Shown piece after piece: positions 42,178 through 51,621 of a DNA stretch of 63,769 nt. Positions within the stretch are counted from its first letter, which is position 1, and every line of letters starts with the position of its first letter. Where the stretch lies: assembly GCA_944326635.1 (NCBI GenBank), contig CALVEU010000002.1:1-63769 (forward strand), read 5' to 3'. The stretch is from Candidatus Gastranaerophilales bacterium (lineage in GTDB: Bacteria > Cyanobacteriota > Vampirovibrionia > Gastranaerophilales > Gastranaerophilaceae). The notes below the pieces were generated by a model, which did no database searches, was not told the origin of the DNA, and was given only the letters and a program-made list of their open reading frames with translations. Both the position numbers and the translations under genes were made by a program.

Positions 42178-43899
42178 ATGGATTTAAATAGTATTTTAGC
42201 ACAATTAGGTGTTGGTAGTAAAGATACAATTTATTTGTCAGTTACTCCAGGTGTAGGTTTAGAGCTAATTCAACTTGATATCGCTAGTCGTTCGGTTAAA
42301 AATTATGCATATAGACCTTTGGAATATAACGAAGCATTGAGAGAGCTTTCAAATCTTGAAGCTTTTAAAAATGCAGTGAAAGAACTTTTTGAGGAGTTAA
42401 AACTTCCATTTAAAACTAGTGTCGTCTTAAATTTGCCAATGGTATTTTTTGGCAGTAAAGAGTTGCCGCTATTATTGGCAGATGATGCTGTGACTGAGGC
42501 ATTAACTTCAGAGGTTGAACAGTCTTATATATTTAAGCGTTATGAACCTGTTATAAGTTGGGCAGATGCTACTAATACTCAGTCTGGAGATTTGAGAAAA
42601 CTTTTTTATTCAGCAATTCAAAAAAATGTAATTGAAGATATAAAGGCTGCATTGAATGAACTTGGTATTACTTTAGCAGGAATAGAAGTTTCTTTAATAT
42701 CAATGTTGAAAGCATTGGCTTTCACTGGATTAGCAACAGAACAAATGAAAGACAATGTGTCTTGGAATTTGATGTTAGTATCTCAAAATGGATATTCAAT
42801 TTGTTCTTTAATTGGAAAAAATATTGTAGATTATTATGAAGAGCCTTTAGCGATAAAATCTTTTGAAGGTGAAGAAATTTATAATGCAATAAATGCTTCT
42901 GCTCAAATTACTTTAATGAGTTATCCGGCTAATTATTTATATGTTATATCGGAAACTGATATGGTAAGTGCAGAACTTTTATCTAAAAGATTGCAAACTG
43001 ATGGCATTGTTAATTTTTGGGAGAATAATAGCTTCAAAAAACAAGACCCTTTGCCTGTTAGTTTAGAAGTTTTGGAAGAAACTGCTCGTAAGATTTCACT
43101 TGAGGCAATTGGTTTAGCTGCTGGTGCTAATGTAAGTTTGCCATTAAAGTTTAACTTTTTAGGAGCTTCTTCTTCTGATGGGATGATGGAAGATCCTAAT
43201 GAACCAATTCATGTTGTGTTAGGTTCTAGTGAATTTGATATTTCCCCAAATGGGGCAAGAAATATTGCAGTTGTTATAGCTCTAATTCTTTTAATACCTG
43301 CTGTAATTGCTTTTTTTGTTGTCCCAATGGTTGTAAATCAAAAACAAGCTCTGCTTGATGAAGTTACATCAAAATTAGAACGAACTGATGCCGAAATTAA
43401 AAAGTTACAAGAAGAACAAAATAAACAAAATGATTTTGATGTAAATGCTGAGATAAAAAAAGTAATGGAAAATAACCGTTCTAAACTAATGGCTTATACA
43501 GCATTGGGCGAAGCTGTTCCTAAAAAATTATGGATGACTTATTTTGTTGCCAAAGATGATGGAAAATTTGATATAAAAGGGGAATCTTCAAATGTTGAAG
43601 ATATATATTTATTCTTTAGAAATATGAAAGATTCTTTGATTAATACAAAATTAAGACTTCATAAGTTAGAAATGAAATCAAATTCTGTAGATGATGCAGT
43701 TACAATAGATCCAAATCAGCCTACTGATTATGAGTTTGAAGTGACTAATATGACTGCTTCTGAATTAAACCCCCCACCGCCTCCAGATCCAAATGCTCCA
43801 CAGCAACAACAAAATCAGCAGGCAACAGATGATAAAACTAAGACTGGTGGTAATGTGAGTAAACCGTTATTGAACTTTGGAAAAGATGAAAATAAATAG
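42178..43899 (+). CDS. PilM/PilN-like fusion, type IV pilus platform
   Basis: This 573-aa protein has a cytoplasmic N-terminal part of about 350 residues with the layout of actin-like PilM (ASRSVKNYAYRPLEYN, then a KNVIEDIKAALNELGITLAG segment). A single membrane segment follows (NIAVVIALILLIPAVIAFFV, about 362-381), a coiled coil (about 388-425) and a periplasmic domain ending in a Pro/Gln-rich tail, which is the PilN layout. PilM and PilN normally bind through a short PilN tail, so a fusion is plausible. The next gene is PilO-like. No pilin or ATPase is adjacent. The call is from architecture and neighbours. Confidence 0.6.
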   Translation: MDLNSILAQLGVGSKDTIYLSVTPGVGLELIQLDIASRSVKNYAYRPLEYNEALRELSNLEAFKNAVKELFEELKLPFKTSVVLNLPMVFFGSKELPLLLADDAVTEALTSEVEQSYIFKRYEPVISWADATNTQSGDLRKLFYSAIQKNVIEDIKAALNELGITLAGIEVSLISMLKALAFTGLATEQMKDNVSWNLMLVSQNGYSICSLIGKNIVDYYEEPLAIKSFEGEEIYNAINASAQITLMSYPANYLYVISETDMVSAELLSKRLQTDGIVNFWENNSFKKQDPLPVSLEVLEETARKISLEAIGLAAGANVSLPLKFNFLGASSSDGMMEDPNEPIHVVLGSSEFDISPNGARNIAVVIALILLIPAVIAFFVVPMVVNQKQALLDEVTSKLERTDAEIKKLQEEQNKQNDFDVNAEIKKVMENNRSKLMAYTALGEAVPKKLWMTYFVAKDDGKFDIKGESSNVEDIYLFFRNMKDSLINTKLRLHKLEMKSNSVDDAVTIDPNQPTDYEFEVTNMTASELNPPPPPDPNAPQQQQNQQATDDKTKTGGNVSKPLLNFGKDENK

Positions 43900-43910
43900 G
43901 GAGAGGTATA

Positions 43911-44648
43911 GTGGACAAATATTCTATTTATCTAAAAAAATTTAAAATAGCTTTAGGAATTGTATTTGCAGCTCTTTTCCTATTCATATTTCTAATTACA
44001 AAAACAGTTCCGGAAGCTCAAAAGATTTCACAAATTCAAAATGATTATGCAGCAAAAACTTCTTCTTTAGCTGATTCTGAAAGAAAATTGCAAGATTTAA
44101 AAGATGCAGCAAAAAGAAGAGAAGCTGAAAATGAGAGTATTGCAAAAGTATTTTTTAAACCTATAAATGAAGGATTAGATACTGAGGCTGCTATTTCTGA
44201 TGAATTTGGTGAAATTTTACAACTGATTAGAGAAAATAAAATTAAAACTAGATCTGTAAAATATGATTATGATCCTCAAGATGATAATTTTGTAAAAAAT
44301 GCTGCAAACAGATATCATGTATGCCGTGTTACTGCAGAAATGATTGCTAGTTATTCGAGTTTTGCTAATTTCTTAAGAGATTTGTATAAACATGAACACT
44401 TTTTAGAAATTTCCAAAATAGAAATAGCTCCATATTTAAAAAATAAAAGAATTTTGTTGATAAATTTACAAATAAAATTATATGCACAGAAAGATCCTTC
44501 TTCTGTTGTTGACACTCCTGCGGTACAACCTGCAGCTCCAGATGCTTCTGCAAATGGACAGGAAGCAGGAGCTCCTAATGCAGCAACACCTCCAGCTCCT
44601 ACTCCTGTATCTCAAGAAGGTGGAGTTTCTCCAGAGGCTGCTCAATAA
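43911..44648 (+). CDS. PilO-like pilus assembly protein
   Basis: This 245-aa protein has a short cytoplasmic start, one membrane segment (about residues 13-31), a coiled coil (about 45-78), a ferredoxin-like periplasmic part (about 85-195, with MIASYSSFANFLRDLYKHEHFL matching the PilO/GspM pattern S...N.L..L......) and an Ala/Pro-rich disordered tail. PilO forms a complex with PilN in the inner membrane. The start GTG 43911 has GGGAGAGG upstream and lies 11 nt after the PilM/N-like gene, so the two are one operon. Confidence 0.65.
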   Translation: MDKYSIYLKKFKIALGIVFAALFLFIFLITKTVPEAQKISQIQNDYAAKTSSLADSERKLQDLKDAAKRREAENESIAKVFFKPINEGLDTEAAISDEFGEILQLIRENKIKTRSVKYDYDPQDDNFVKNAANRYHVCRVTAEMIASYSSFANFLRDLYKHEHFLEISKIEIAPYLKNKRILLINLQIKLYAQKDPSSVVDTPAVQPAAPDASANGQEAGAPNAATPPAPTPVSQEGGVSPEAAQ

Positions 44649-44650
44649 TT

Positions 44651-45508
44651 TTATTGAAATAATTGAAAATTTATTCCAAATAATTTTTCTTTATTTTTTA
44701 TACAAGTTGAACAGAATGATGTTTCAAGAGTGTTGTGTCTTGAGAAGTCTTTGAAATCAGAGCCGCATCTACCTCTGTGGTCATTTGCGAGAAATGGGCA
44801 GCTATAAATGCCCTTTGTGGTCAAAATTCTACCATATTCACAATCAAGGCTACGCCATTCCCATTCAGAAACATCATCTGTCTTTTTATTTTTATCATGG
44901 TATAAATTTATAGTGAAATTGTTTTCATTTGCTTCATATCCGTTTTTTAAACAAATTTTTTTGAATTCTTCTATTAGTGTCTTTTTATCTTCATTGTAAT
45001 AATTTGTAATACATAAAATCGGGTTAAATCCATATTTAGCAAGGCTTTTTATCGCGTGAACTGTTTGTCTGTAAGATCCTCTCCCTCTAATATCATCATT
45101 TTTGACCTCATTATAGTGGTCAATGCTTAATTTAAATATAATTTCAAAAGAACTTTCATCTTCTACTCTTTTTAAAAATCTTACTTTTTTTTCATTAATA
45201 AATGTTCCATTTGTAAATATACATACATTTGAAAGTTTTAGGCACATTCTTAAAATTGAGTTAAAATCTGGATGTGTCATAGGTTCAGCACCTGTTAAAT
45301 ATATGCACTCTATGTTTTCTTTTTTTGTGTCATTAATTGCATCTTTTATAGTGTCTAAGGATATAAAATCTTTAACATTTTTACTTAGTGGAAAATCAAT
45401 ATAGCAGTGTTTACAATGTTGGTTACAATTTTTTTCAGTAAGTTCAATAAAAAGATTACTAAGTGATTTTAATTGGCATACAGGTGTTTGTAAAATAGTA
45501 TTTTTCAT
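44651..45508 (-). CDS. Radical SAM protein with C-terminal Cys cluster
   Basis: This 285-aa protein has the radical SAM motif NCNQHCKHCYIDFP (CxxxCxxC, about residues 31-38), a GAEP-type SAM motif (IYLTGAEPMTH) and a C-terminal cysteine-rich part (LDCEYGR, CPFLANDHRGRC and FCSTCIKNKE) that looks like a SPASM/twitch auxiliary cluster. Such enzymes often modify peptides or make cofactors. No precursor-peptide gene is seen within 150 nt. AAGGAG precedes the ATG by 10 nt. It converges with the pilO-like gene with a 2-nt gap and no terminator. The substrate is unknown. Confidence 0.72.
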   Translation of the reverse strand: MKNTILQTPVCQLKSLSNLFIELTEKNCNQHCKHCYIDFPLSKNVKDFISLDTIKDAINDTKKENIECIYLTGAEPMTHPDFNSILRMCLKLSNVCIFTNGTFINEKKVRFLKRVEDESSFEIIFKLSIDHYNEVKNDDIRGRGSYRQTVHAIKSLAKYGFNPILCITNYYNEDKKTLIEEFKKICLKNGYEANENNFTINLYHDKNKKTDDVSEWEWRSLDCEYGRILTTKGIYSCPFLANDHRGRCGSDFKDFSRHNTLETSFCSTCIKNKEKLFGINFQLFQ

Positions 45509-45614
45509 ATAATTTTAACTCCTTTTTAATTTATCATTATTTTATAAATCAAAAAATTAAAAAGAAATTCACCTATAGGGTAATATATCTATCAATATTG
45601 TTTAATGTAAAAAT

Positions 45615-45935
45615 TTAATTTTTAGAATTAAAATCATTAGGTTTTTGGTTTTCAAGCCATTTACTCATAATGTAATGCTCATAACTTAGGGCATAATTAT
45701 ATAATGCATTTACAAGAGTTCTTCCACTTTCGGATTTGCCGACTATTAAAAAATCACCTGATTTATTTTCTGCAAGCATAATTTCTTTATGAACAATTTT
45801 ATCTACATGATTTTTGGGATTTTTGTTAATTACAATTTTAATCCAATCGCAGAGAATTTTTGTGCCTGTCGTTTTTCCAGATGTAATATCTTCGTTTTTA
45901 GATTGAATATATTTTGAAAATTCATTTAATATCAT
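45615..45935 (-). CDS. Hypothetical protein downstream of comF, 106 aa
   Basis: This small soluble protein has no recognised family. It is Lys/Asn-rich with a possible helical end (YNYALSYEHYIMSKWLEN). I chose ATG 45935, just 11 nt into the end of the comF gene. An upstream in-frame ATG at 45986 would overlap comF by 41 nt and neither has a clear ribosome binding site. It is followed by a 106-bp spacer without visible features before the radical SAM gene. It could belong to the comF operon. Confidence 0.45.
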   Translation of the reverse strand: MILNEFSKYIQSKNEDITSGKTTGTKILCDWIKIVINKNPKNHVDKIVHKEIMLAENKSGDFLIVGKSESGRTLVNALYNYALSYEHYIMSKWLENQKPNDFNSKN

Positions 45936-45945
45936 AATAAAATTA

Positions 45946-46590
45946 TTACTCAAATGGGGTTGTTGCTGCAAGGCATATGATATCATTTATGCCATTTTTT
46001 TTCAATTCTTTTATCATTTCTTCAAAAGTTGAGCCTGTTGTGCAAATGTCATCAATTATTAGTAATGTTTTCCCATTGTATTTACTTTTATCAACTTTAA
46101 AAGCATTAGATAGATTTTTTATACGTTCTTCTCTTTTTAATTTATATTGAGGTTTTGTATCTTTTATTCTTGTAATAAGCTCTGTATTCAGTGTATTTGA
46201 TGTGATTCTGCAAAATTCTTTACCTACCAAATTCATATGGTTATATTTTCGTTTTTTTTCTCTTTTGGGGAATATTGGAACAGGAATAATTTCTAAATCT
46301 GTTCTATTTGTAATTTGATTAAAATATTCTGCCATGAATTTTGCTAGATAGTAAGCTAAATCTCTTTGATTATGATATTTTAGTCCTCTTATTAATTTTT
46401 GTAGATTCTTTGAATATATTCCTGCGCAATAAATCTTTTTCCCTTCAATTGTTCGATTAGTTTTAATTGGTAAAAAATCCATTTGGGCATAGCATTTTGA
46501 GCACATTCTTACAGCTTCTTTTGAACTTTTGCAAAAGTAGCATTTCTTTTTATATATCCAATCTAGTAAGCTTTCTAATTTTTTTAACAT
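45946..46590 (-). CDS. comF: ComF family phosphoribosyltransferase-like protein
   Basis: ComF-type proteins carry an N-terminal zinc-finger (CYFCKSSKEAVRMCSKC) and a PRTase fold; ComF helps DNA uptake in naturally competent bacteria. Marks here are LIRGLKYHNQRDLAYYLA (KY.......LA), PVPIFPKREKKRKYNHMNLV (PVP....R...RG.N) and IDDICTTGSTFEEM (D-D-TTGST PRPP loop). I chose ATG 46590, whose start overlaps the stop region of the kinase gene by coupling. An ATG at 46614 adds eight residues. The protein also occurs in bacteria not known to be competent. Together with the PilM/N/O-like genes it may hint at DNA uptake. Confidence 0.85.
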   Translation of the reverse strand: MLKKLESLLDWIYKKKCYFCKSSKEAVRMCSKCYAQMDFLPIKTNRTIEGKKIYCAGIYSKNLQKLIRGLKYHNQRDLAYYLAKFMAEYFNQITNRTDLEIIPVPIFPKREKKRKYNHMNLVGKEFCRITSNTLNTELITRIKDTKPQYKLKREERIKNLSNAFKVDKSKYNGKTLLIIDDICTTGSTFEEMIKELKKNGINDIICLAATTPFE

Positions 46591-46592
46591 TT

Positions 46593-47864
46593 TTATAGTG
46601 GTAATTTTATGCAAAATTCAGTACGAACATTTTCTTCACTTTGTACAGTTATTTCTCCGCCGTGAGATTTAATGATTTGTTGTGACAGATAAAGTCCAAG
46701 ACCTGTTCCTATTTTTCTGAATTTTTTAGCTGCAGAATAGTATTTATTAAAAATTAACTGTAATTCTTTTTCAGGGATTCCCTGTCCGTAATCTATTATT
46801 GAAATAGTTATGTATCCTGGTATTTCTCCAGTTTTAATGTCTATTCTATCTTTTGTATTGCTATGAGATATTGCATTTGAAATTAAGTTTTTAATAACTC
46901 TTTCTAATTGCATAGAATCAGCAGTTACTTTAATATCTCTAGATGGAGTAAAATATATTTTAATTCCGGAATTATTTGCAATTGGTTGTGTACTATCAAC
47001 TATGCTAGATATGAATTTGTTAAGCATAATATTTTCTTTTAATAATTTAATTCCGGTTTCTTTAATTTTGTATGTTTCAAGAATTATTTGTACAAGATCT
47101 ACAAGTTCTTCGTTTGATTTTTTCATATTTAAAAGGGCAACTTGTTGTTTTTCTGTTATTTCTCCAAAAGTTCCATTGAGTAGAAAATTGATAATATTTG
47201 ATTCTGCAACAATTGGAACTTTCAAGTCATGTGTTAAAGTCGCAACGAAATCTTCTTTTAATGTTTCAATTTCTCTTTCTTTAGTTACATCTTTTATAAG
47301 AATTACATATCTTTTTTTATCGTCATCTAAAGACAATTTAATTGAGTGCATTACAAAGTTATTAGTAGGTGTGTGTTTTACAAAGACATCTTTATTTTTT
47401 AATCTTTCGATGGGAGTATCATCGCTAATTTGTATGTAATCAAATATGTTTGTACCTATAATTTCTTGTCCTTTAGCTCCAAACCATTCACTAATTTGTG
47501 GTGTTGCTCGTAAAATAGCATGTTTATCATTTATAATTAAAATTCCGTCAGAAAGAGAGTTGATAACAGATTCTAATAATTTATTTTGACGCATTAATTC
47601 TGTTTGGTATTCAACAATCATTTTTTCTCTGTCGTTAAGAGTTTCTACCATTCTGTTAATACTGTCTGTTACGTTTTGGTATGTCGGATGATTTATTTCC
47701 TCTATTTTAGTAGATAAATTCCCATATCTTACAGAATTTACTGTATTTGTTACCATGCCCAAATAATCATTGATTTTAGACCATCTTTTATTTGTTTGTC
47801 TTGCAATAAGAAACAATATTACGAATACCAGAATGATGCTTAAATTTAATAAATACCAAAGCAT
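46593..47864 (-). CDS. Membrane sensor histidine kinase with PAS domain
   Basis: This 423-aa protein has an N-terminal membrane segment (about residues 4-21), a HAMP-like/linker region and coiled coil (about 25-95), a PAS domain (about 100-205), a HisKA domain with the phospho-acceptor His in VATLTHDLKVPIV, and a HATPase_c domain with LISNAISHSN (N box), IIDYGQGIPEKEL (G1), and GTGLGLYLSQQIIKSHGG (G2). No response regulator is adjacent, so it is orphaned here. No periplasmic sensory domain exists. The signal is probably sensed inside through PAS. It lies upstream of comF in one operon. Confidence 0.9.
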   Translation of the reverse strand: MLWYLLNLSIILVFVILFLIARQTNKRWSKINDYLGMVTNTVNSVRYGNLSTKIEEINHPTYQNVTDSINRMVETLNDREKMIVEYQTELMRQNKLLESVINSLSDGILIINDKHAILRATPQISEWFGAKGQEIIGTNIFDYIQISDDTPIERLKNKDVFVKHTPTNNFVMHSIKLSLDDDKKRYVILIKDVTKEREIETLKEDFVATLTHDLKVPIVAESNIINFLLNGTFGEITEKQQVALLNMKKSNEELVDLVQIILETYKIKETGIKLLKENIMLNKFISSIVDSTQPIANNSGIKIYFTPSRDIKVTADSMQLERVIKNLISNAISHSNTKDRIDIKTGEIPGYITISIIDYGQGIPEKELQLIFNKYYSAAKKFRKIGTGLGLYLSQQIIKSHGGEITVQSEENVRTEFCIKLPL

Positions 47865-47918
47865 TTGTTTTTCCCTCTCTTTATGTTAAAATTATAGCAG
47901 ATAAGGGGTATTTTGTAT

Positions 47919-48401
47919 ATGGGCAAATTAAAATTACCTAAAACAATAAAAATGGTTATAACCGATTTTGATGGAGTTGTAACAGATAATTGTGTGTATA
48001 TTGCAAATGATTTTACAATGTCTAGAAAATTAAATTTTAAAGATATAATGGCGTTTTCTATATTACGAAAAAATAATTATAAAATAGGGATTATTTCCGG
48101 GGAGCAAAATGCGGCAATAGAAACGCTTGCTAAAAAATTTCAAATAGAAGAAGTACATCAGAATATAAGAATAAAAATAGACGTTTTAAAAGATATAGTT
48201 GAAAGATATAAATTGTCTAAGGAAGAATTTTTATATATTGGTGATGATATTAATGATGTTGAATGTTTAGAATTTGCTAAATATAAAATTACAGTTCCTC
48301 ACTCTGTTCAAAAAGTAAAAGAGGTAGAAAATATTCAAATAACTGAAAGTCAAGCTGGTAATGGAGCATTTAGAGAGGTAGTAGATTGTCTGATTGGGTA
48401 A
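47919..48401 (+). CDS. kdsC: KdsC-like HAD phosphatase
   Basis: This 160-aa protein matches the small cap-less HAD family of KDO 8-phosphate phosphatase: motif I MVITDFDGVVTDN (nucleophile and acid Asp), IISGEQNAAIETLAKKF (motif II), a Lys before YIGDDINDVECL (motif IV) and the typical end QAGNGAFREVVDCLI. KdsC makes 3-deoxy-D-manno-octulosonate for lipopolysaccharide or a related sugar. Sialic-acid-like enzymes with the same fold are the alternative. The ATG 47919 was chosen. A TTG two codons earlier is possible. The TPR gene downstream starts inside its last 16 nt. Confidence 0.8.
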   Translation: MGKLKLPKTIKMVITDFDGVVTDNCVYIANDFTMSRKLNFKDIMAFSILRKNNYKIGIISGEQNAAIETLAKKFQIEEVHQNIRIKIDVLKDIVERYKLSKEEFLYIGDDINDVECLEFAKYKITVPHSVQKVKEVENIQITESQAGNGAFREVVDCLIG

Positions 48402-49885
48402 AGAATATAATTGATAAAGTTAAAAGCTTGAATAGTTCTGTAGATAAGTATAAGCAAGAGACTGTAATTCAGTCATTACCTTCTTATACTTATGTAAATA
48501 GAGCAAAATTGTTGATAGAACAAAATAAATATAATGAGGCTTTAGATATTTTGTTGAAGGCTTTAGAATTACCTCAAAAAGATGCTCTTGTGTATAAATA
48601 TCTTGGGACTGTGTATGAAAGATTGGGTGATTTTGAAAAATCTGTTGAAAATTATCAAATTTCAGCAGATTTAAATCCTCAAGATAGACATATTTGGCAA
48701 AGGTTAGGCTTTTCATTAATTTCTGTCGGAAAATTTGAAAACGCTGTAAAATCTTTTGAAAATGCAAATAAGATCCAATCAAATAATTCTGATACATATA
48801 CTGGTTGGGGTATGGCATTAATGAAACAGAAAAAGTATGCCCAAGCTCATGATAAATTTATTGAAGCTGCAAAACATAACAAATATAATTTTTCAGCAGT
48901 ATTTTTGTGTGCAGTAATGGAAATTAAGTTAGAAATGTATGATAAAGCTGAAATGAAGCTTACTTTTTTAGCTAATGTCTGCCCAAATGCTAATAATACA
49001 TATGAATTTGCAAGATTAAAATATTTGAAAAATGATTATGAAAGTGCAATTCATTATGCACAAAAGTCTTTGGATTTTAATTCAAAAATGTTGCCTTCTT
49101 ATATTTTATTAGGACAGTTATATGCAATTAAATATGATAAAGAATCTTCTTTAAAATGTTTTGTACAAGCTCAAGAAAAGGAGCTTACAAATGCAACTTT
49201 ATATCTTGAATGGGGTAAAGTATTGGAAAAATTTGAGGATTATGAGGGTGCAAAATTTAAACTATTAAAAGCTCTTGAATACGAACCTGAAAATTCTGAA
49301 ATTTTGGCATATTTGGGTTTATGCTGTGCCTCAAGACATGAGATTGAAGAAGCGCAACCTCTTTTAGAAAAGGTATTGGAAAAAGAACCTGAAAATAAAA
49401 TTGTAAAACAGGCTTTAGGTATAATTGCATATGAAAAAGATGATATTGAAAAGTCTATAGAACTTTTAAGGGTAGAAGATGAAGATGCTGTGAATTCATA
49501 TTATCTTGCGAAATGTTATGAAAAACTTAAAAATGATACTAAAGTAAAAGATTATTACGAAAATGCAATATTGCATAATCCTAAATATATTGCAGCTTTT
49601 ACTGATTATTCAAAATATTTGATATCCCAAAATGATTATGCAGAAGCCCAAAGGAAACTTCGTAAAGCTATAAAAGCGGATGAGAATAATTTAACATTGT
49701 TAAATTTAATGTTTTATGTGAGTTACATACTTGTCAAAGAAAACCTTTGTGAATATAATGTAAAAGAAACACTTTCCTTTGCGGAAAAAATTGAAAATAT
49801 AAATAAAGACTTATTTGAATACCCTGAGCAAAAAGCTGAATTAACAGCAATTTTGCAAAATAGTTCAGAAAGAGATTTAAATTGA
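48386..49885 (+). CDS. TPR-repeat protein, 499 aa
   Basis: About eleven to twelve TPR units cover residues 30-460 (for example AKLLIEQNKYNEALDILLKA, KYLGTVYERLGDFEKSVENY and WGKVLEKFEDYEGAKFKLLK). TPR arrays mediate protein contacts in assembly or regulation. No signal peptide or membrane segment is visible. The start TTG 48386 has GAGAGG 8 nt upstream and overlaps the KdsC-like gene by 16 nt; its end overlaps lysC by 4 nt (TTGA). So the three genes form one operon. No specific role is indicated. Confidence 0.7.
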   Translation: MSDWVKNIIDKVKSLNSSVDKYKQETVIQSLPSYTYVNRAKLLIEQNKYNEALDILLKALELPQKDALVYKYLGTVYERLGDFEKSVENYQISADLNPQDRHIWQRLGFSLISVGKFENAVKSFENANKIQSNNSDTYTGWGMALMKQKKYAQAHDKFIEAAKHNKYNFSAVFLCAVMEIKLEMYDKAEMKLTFLANVCPNANNTYEFARLKYLKNDYESAIHYAQKSLDFNSKMLPSYILLGQLYAIKYDKESSLKCFVQAQEKELTNATLYLEWGKVLEKFEDYEGAKFKLLKALEYEPENSEILAYLGLCCASRHEIEEAQPLLEKVLEKEPENKIVKQALGIIAYEKDDIEKSIELLRVEDEDAVNSYYLAKCYEKLKNDTKVKDYYENAILHNPKYIAAFTDYSKYLISQNDYAEAQRKLRKAIKADENNLTLLNLMFYVSYILVKENLCEYNVKETLSFAEKIENINKDLFEYPEQKAELTAILQNSSERDLN

Positions 49886-51150
49886 GAAAAATTATTGTAC
49901 AAAAATTCGGCGGAACTTCAGTCGCAGATACAGAAAAAATTAAAAATGTTGCTAAAACCGTAATTAGGGAAAAAGAAAATGGAAACGATGTAGTAGTCGT
50001 AGTTTCTGCTATGGGACATACTACTGATTACCTTGTTAAAATGGCTAAGGATTTAAGCCCTAATCCATCAGGCAGAGAGATGGACATGCTTTTATCTACT
50101 GGTGAAGGTGTATCTATTGCTCTTTTGGCTATGGCAATTCAAGCTCAAGGATATGATGCTGTTAGTTTTAATGCTATGCAAATTGGTATAATGACTGAAA
50201 ATATTCATTCAAAAGCTAGAATTATAGATATAAAAACAGATAAATTAAAAGAAAATTTAAGACAGGGCAAAATTATTGTAGTTGCAGGTTTCCAAGGTGT
50301 AACTGAAGATGGTGAAATTACTACTTTAGGAAGAGGTGGCTCTGATACATCTGCTGTAGCTCTAGCAGCTGCATTAAATGCAGAAAGATGTGATATTTAT
50401 ACAGATGTTGAAGGTGTTTATACAACTGATCCTCGTGTTGTTCCTAATGCATCAAGATTAGGTGAAATATCTTATGAAGAAATGCTTGAATTGGCACATG
50501 CTGGTGCGAATGTCTTGCACCCAAGAAGTGTAGAAACAGCGAAACAATTCAATGTTCCTATGCGTGTTAGAAGTAGTTTTAAATTAGATAATTTAGGTAC
50601 CTTAATATTAGGAGTTGATAAAATGGAAATTTATAAACCAGTAGCTGGTGTTGCAGCTGATTTATCTCAGGCTAGAATTGTTGTTTGCGATGTTCCAGAT
50701 AAACCAGGTGTTGCTGCTAAATTATTTAGTAAGTTAGCTAAAGAAAATATTTCAGTTGATATGATTATTCAATCATATGCAAGAAAAGTTTCTAATACTA
50801 ATGATATTGCATTTACTGTAGATGCTGCTGATTTACCTAAAACTGTAGAAGCTTTGGAGGCTTTAAAAACTGAAATAGGAGCAACTGGTGATATTCAAGT
50901 AGATGAAAATATTGCAAAAGTATCAATTGTTGGTGCTGGTATGATTGACAGACCTGGTGTAGCATCTACTATGTTTGAAACATTAGCAGAACAAGGAATA
51001 AATATTAGAATGATTTCTACAAGCGAAATTAAAATTAGTTGTCTTGTAGATAAAGATCAAGCACAAAAAGCTGTTAAAGCATTACATGAAGTGTTTGAAT
51101 TGGAAAGCTCTGAAATTGCTGAAGTGAAAGGTGATTTACCTAATATCTAA
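49882..51150 (+). CDS. lysC: Aspartate kinase
   Basis: Aspartate kinase phosphorylates aspartate, the first step to lysine, threonine and methionine. Visible are IVQKFGGTSVADTEKI (N-terminal K-F-G-G-T-S), VVSAMG, LSTGEGVSIALL, LGRGGSDTSAVALAAAL, TDPRVVPNASRL and two ACT domains in the C-terminal third (about residues 270-415, with DVPDKPGVAAKLFSKLAKEN and MIDRPGVASTMFETL), which mediate feedback inhibition. The 422-aa length is the usual alpha form. The start TTG 49882 overlaps the stop of the TPR gene (TTGA). A terminator follows. Confidence 0.96.
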   Translation: MRKIIVQKFGGTSVADTEKIKNVAKTVIREKENGNDVVVVVSAMGHTTDYLVKMAKDLSPNPSGREMDMLLSTGEGVSIALLAMAIQAQGYDAVSFNAMQIGIMTENIHSKARIIDIKTDKLKENLRQGKIIVVAGFQGVTEDGEITTLGRGGSDTSAVALAAALNAERCDIYTDVEGVYTTDPRVVPNASRLGEISYEEMLELAHAGANVLHPRSVETAKQFNVPMRVRSSFKLDNLGTLILGVDKMEIYKPVAGVAADLSQARIVVCDVPDKPGVAAKLFSKLAKENISVDMIIQSYARKVSNTNDIAFTVDAADLPKTVEALEALKTEIGATGDIQVDENIAKVSIVGAGMIDRPGVASTMFETLAEQGINIRMISTSEIKISCLVDKDQAQKAVKALHEVFELESSEIAEVKGDLPNI

Positions 51151-51174
51151 TATTTCGCGAATTGATATTATTAT

Positions 51175-51207
51175 AAAAAAGGACTGTATTTAATACAGTC
51201 CTTTTTA
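51175..51207 (+). terminator. Terminator after lysC
   Basis: GGACTGTATT (51181-51190) pairs with AATACAGTCC (51192-51201), flanked by A and T runs. Confidence 0.85.
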
Positions 51208-51528
51208 TCTTAAATAAATAAAAAAAAAGGAGCTCAAATCTCTGTATGTGCAGAGGGTAAGCCCCGTTGGAATTAAGAATAGCTGGAAGTATGAAAAAGA
51301 TTTAATGATTATATTTAACAGAATAAGTGTTATTTTTACAATTACCTATTAGTCTAATATGAAAAATCCAGTTGGATTATATATTTTTTTATATATTACC
51401 CATGCTTCTATATTAAATTTACTCAACTGAAATATTTCTGAAAAGATTAAGTGTAAACGTTGCACTTAATGTGAAAACCCTTGCAAATCAATGGTTTTAA
51501 TTTTCTTAATAAAACTTTATTGTAGGGG
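51208..51528. other. 321-bp region without a gene
   Basis: No protein-coding frame of interest is seen. At 51252-51268 a small hairpin can form (CTCTG and CAGAG with a 6-nt loop), followed by GGTAAGCCCCGTTGG, which is GC-rich for this genome. Further on the sequence is AT-rich. It may contain a small RNA but no promoter could be placed with confidence. The region ends at the strong promoter 51529-51557. Confidence 0.4.
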
Positions 51529-51557
51529 TTGACAAAATATTTTTTATAGTTTATAGT
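51529..51557 (+). promoter_or_regulatory. Near-consensus promoter of the 95-aa protein gene
   Basis: TTGACA (51529-51534), 17-nt spacer and TATAGT (51552-51557). A hairpin with arms AAGTGTT/AACACTT (51572-51590) follows in the 5' untranslated region, then GAGAGGAGG. Confidence 0.75.
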
Positions 51558-51621
51558 AAAAGTGTTAGATGAAGTGTTAAAAAAACACTTAATAAGAAAA
51601 CCTCACGAGAGGAGGACGAAA

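Noticed and set aside
51208-51400. Small structured RNA (6S, SRP or riboswitch) after lysC
   Set aside because: A short hairpin is visible but no consensus of a known RNA class could be matched by eye, and no promoter could be placed.
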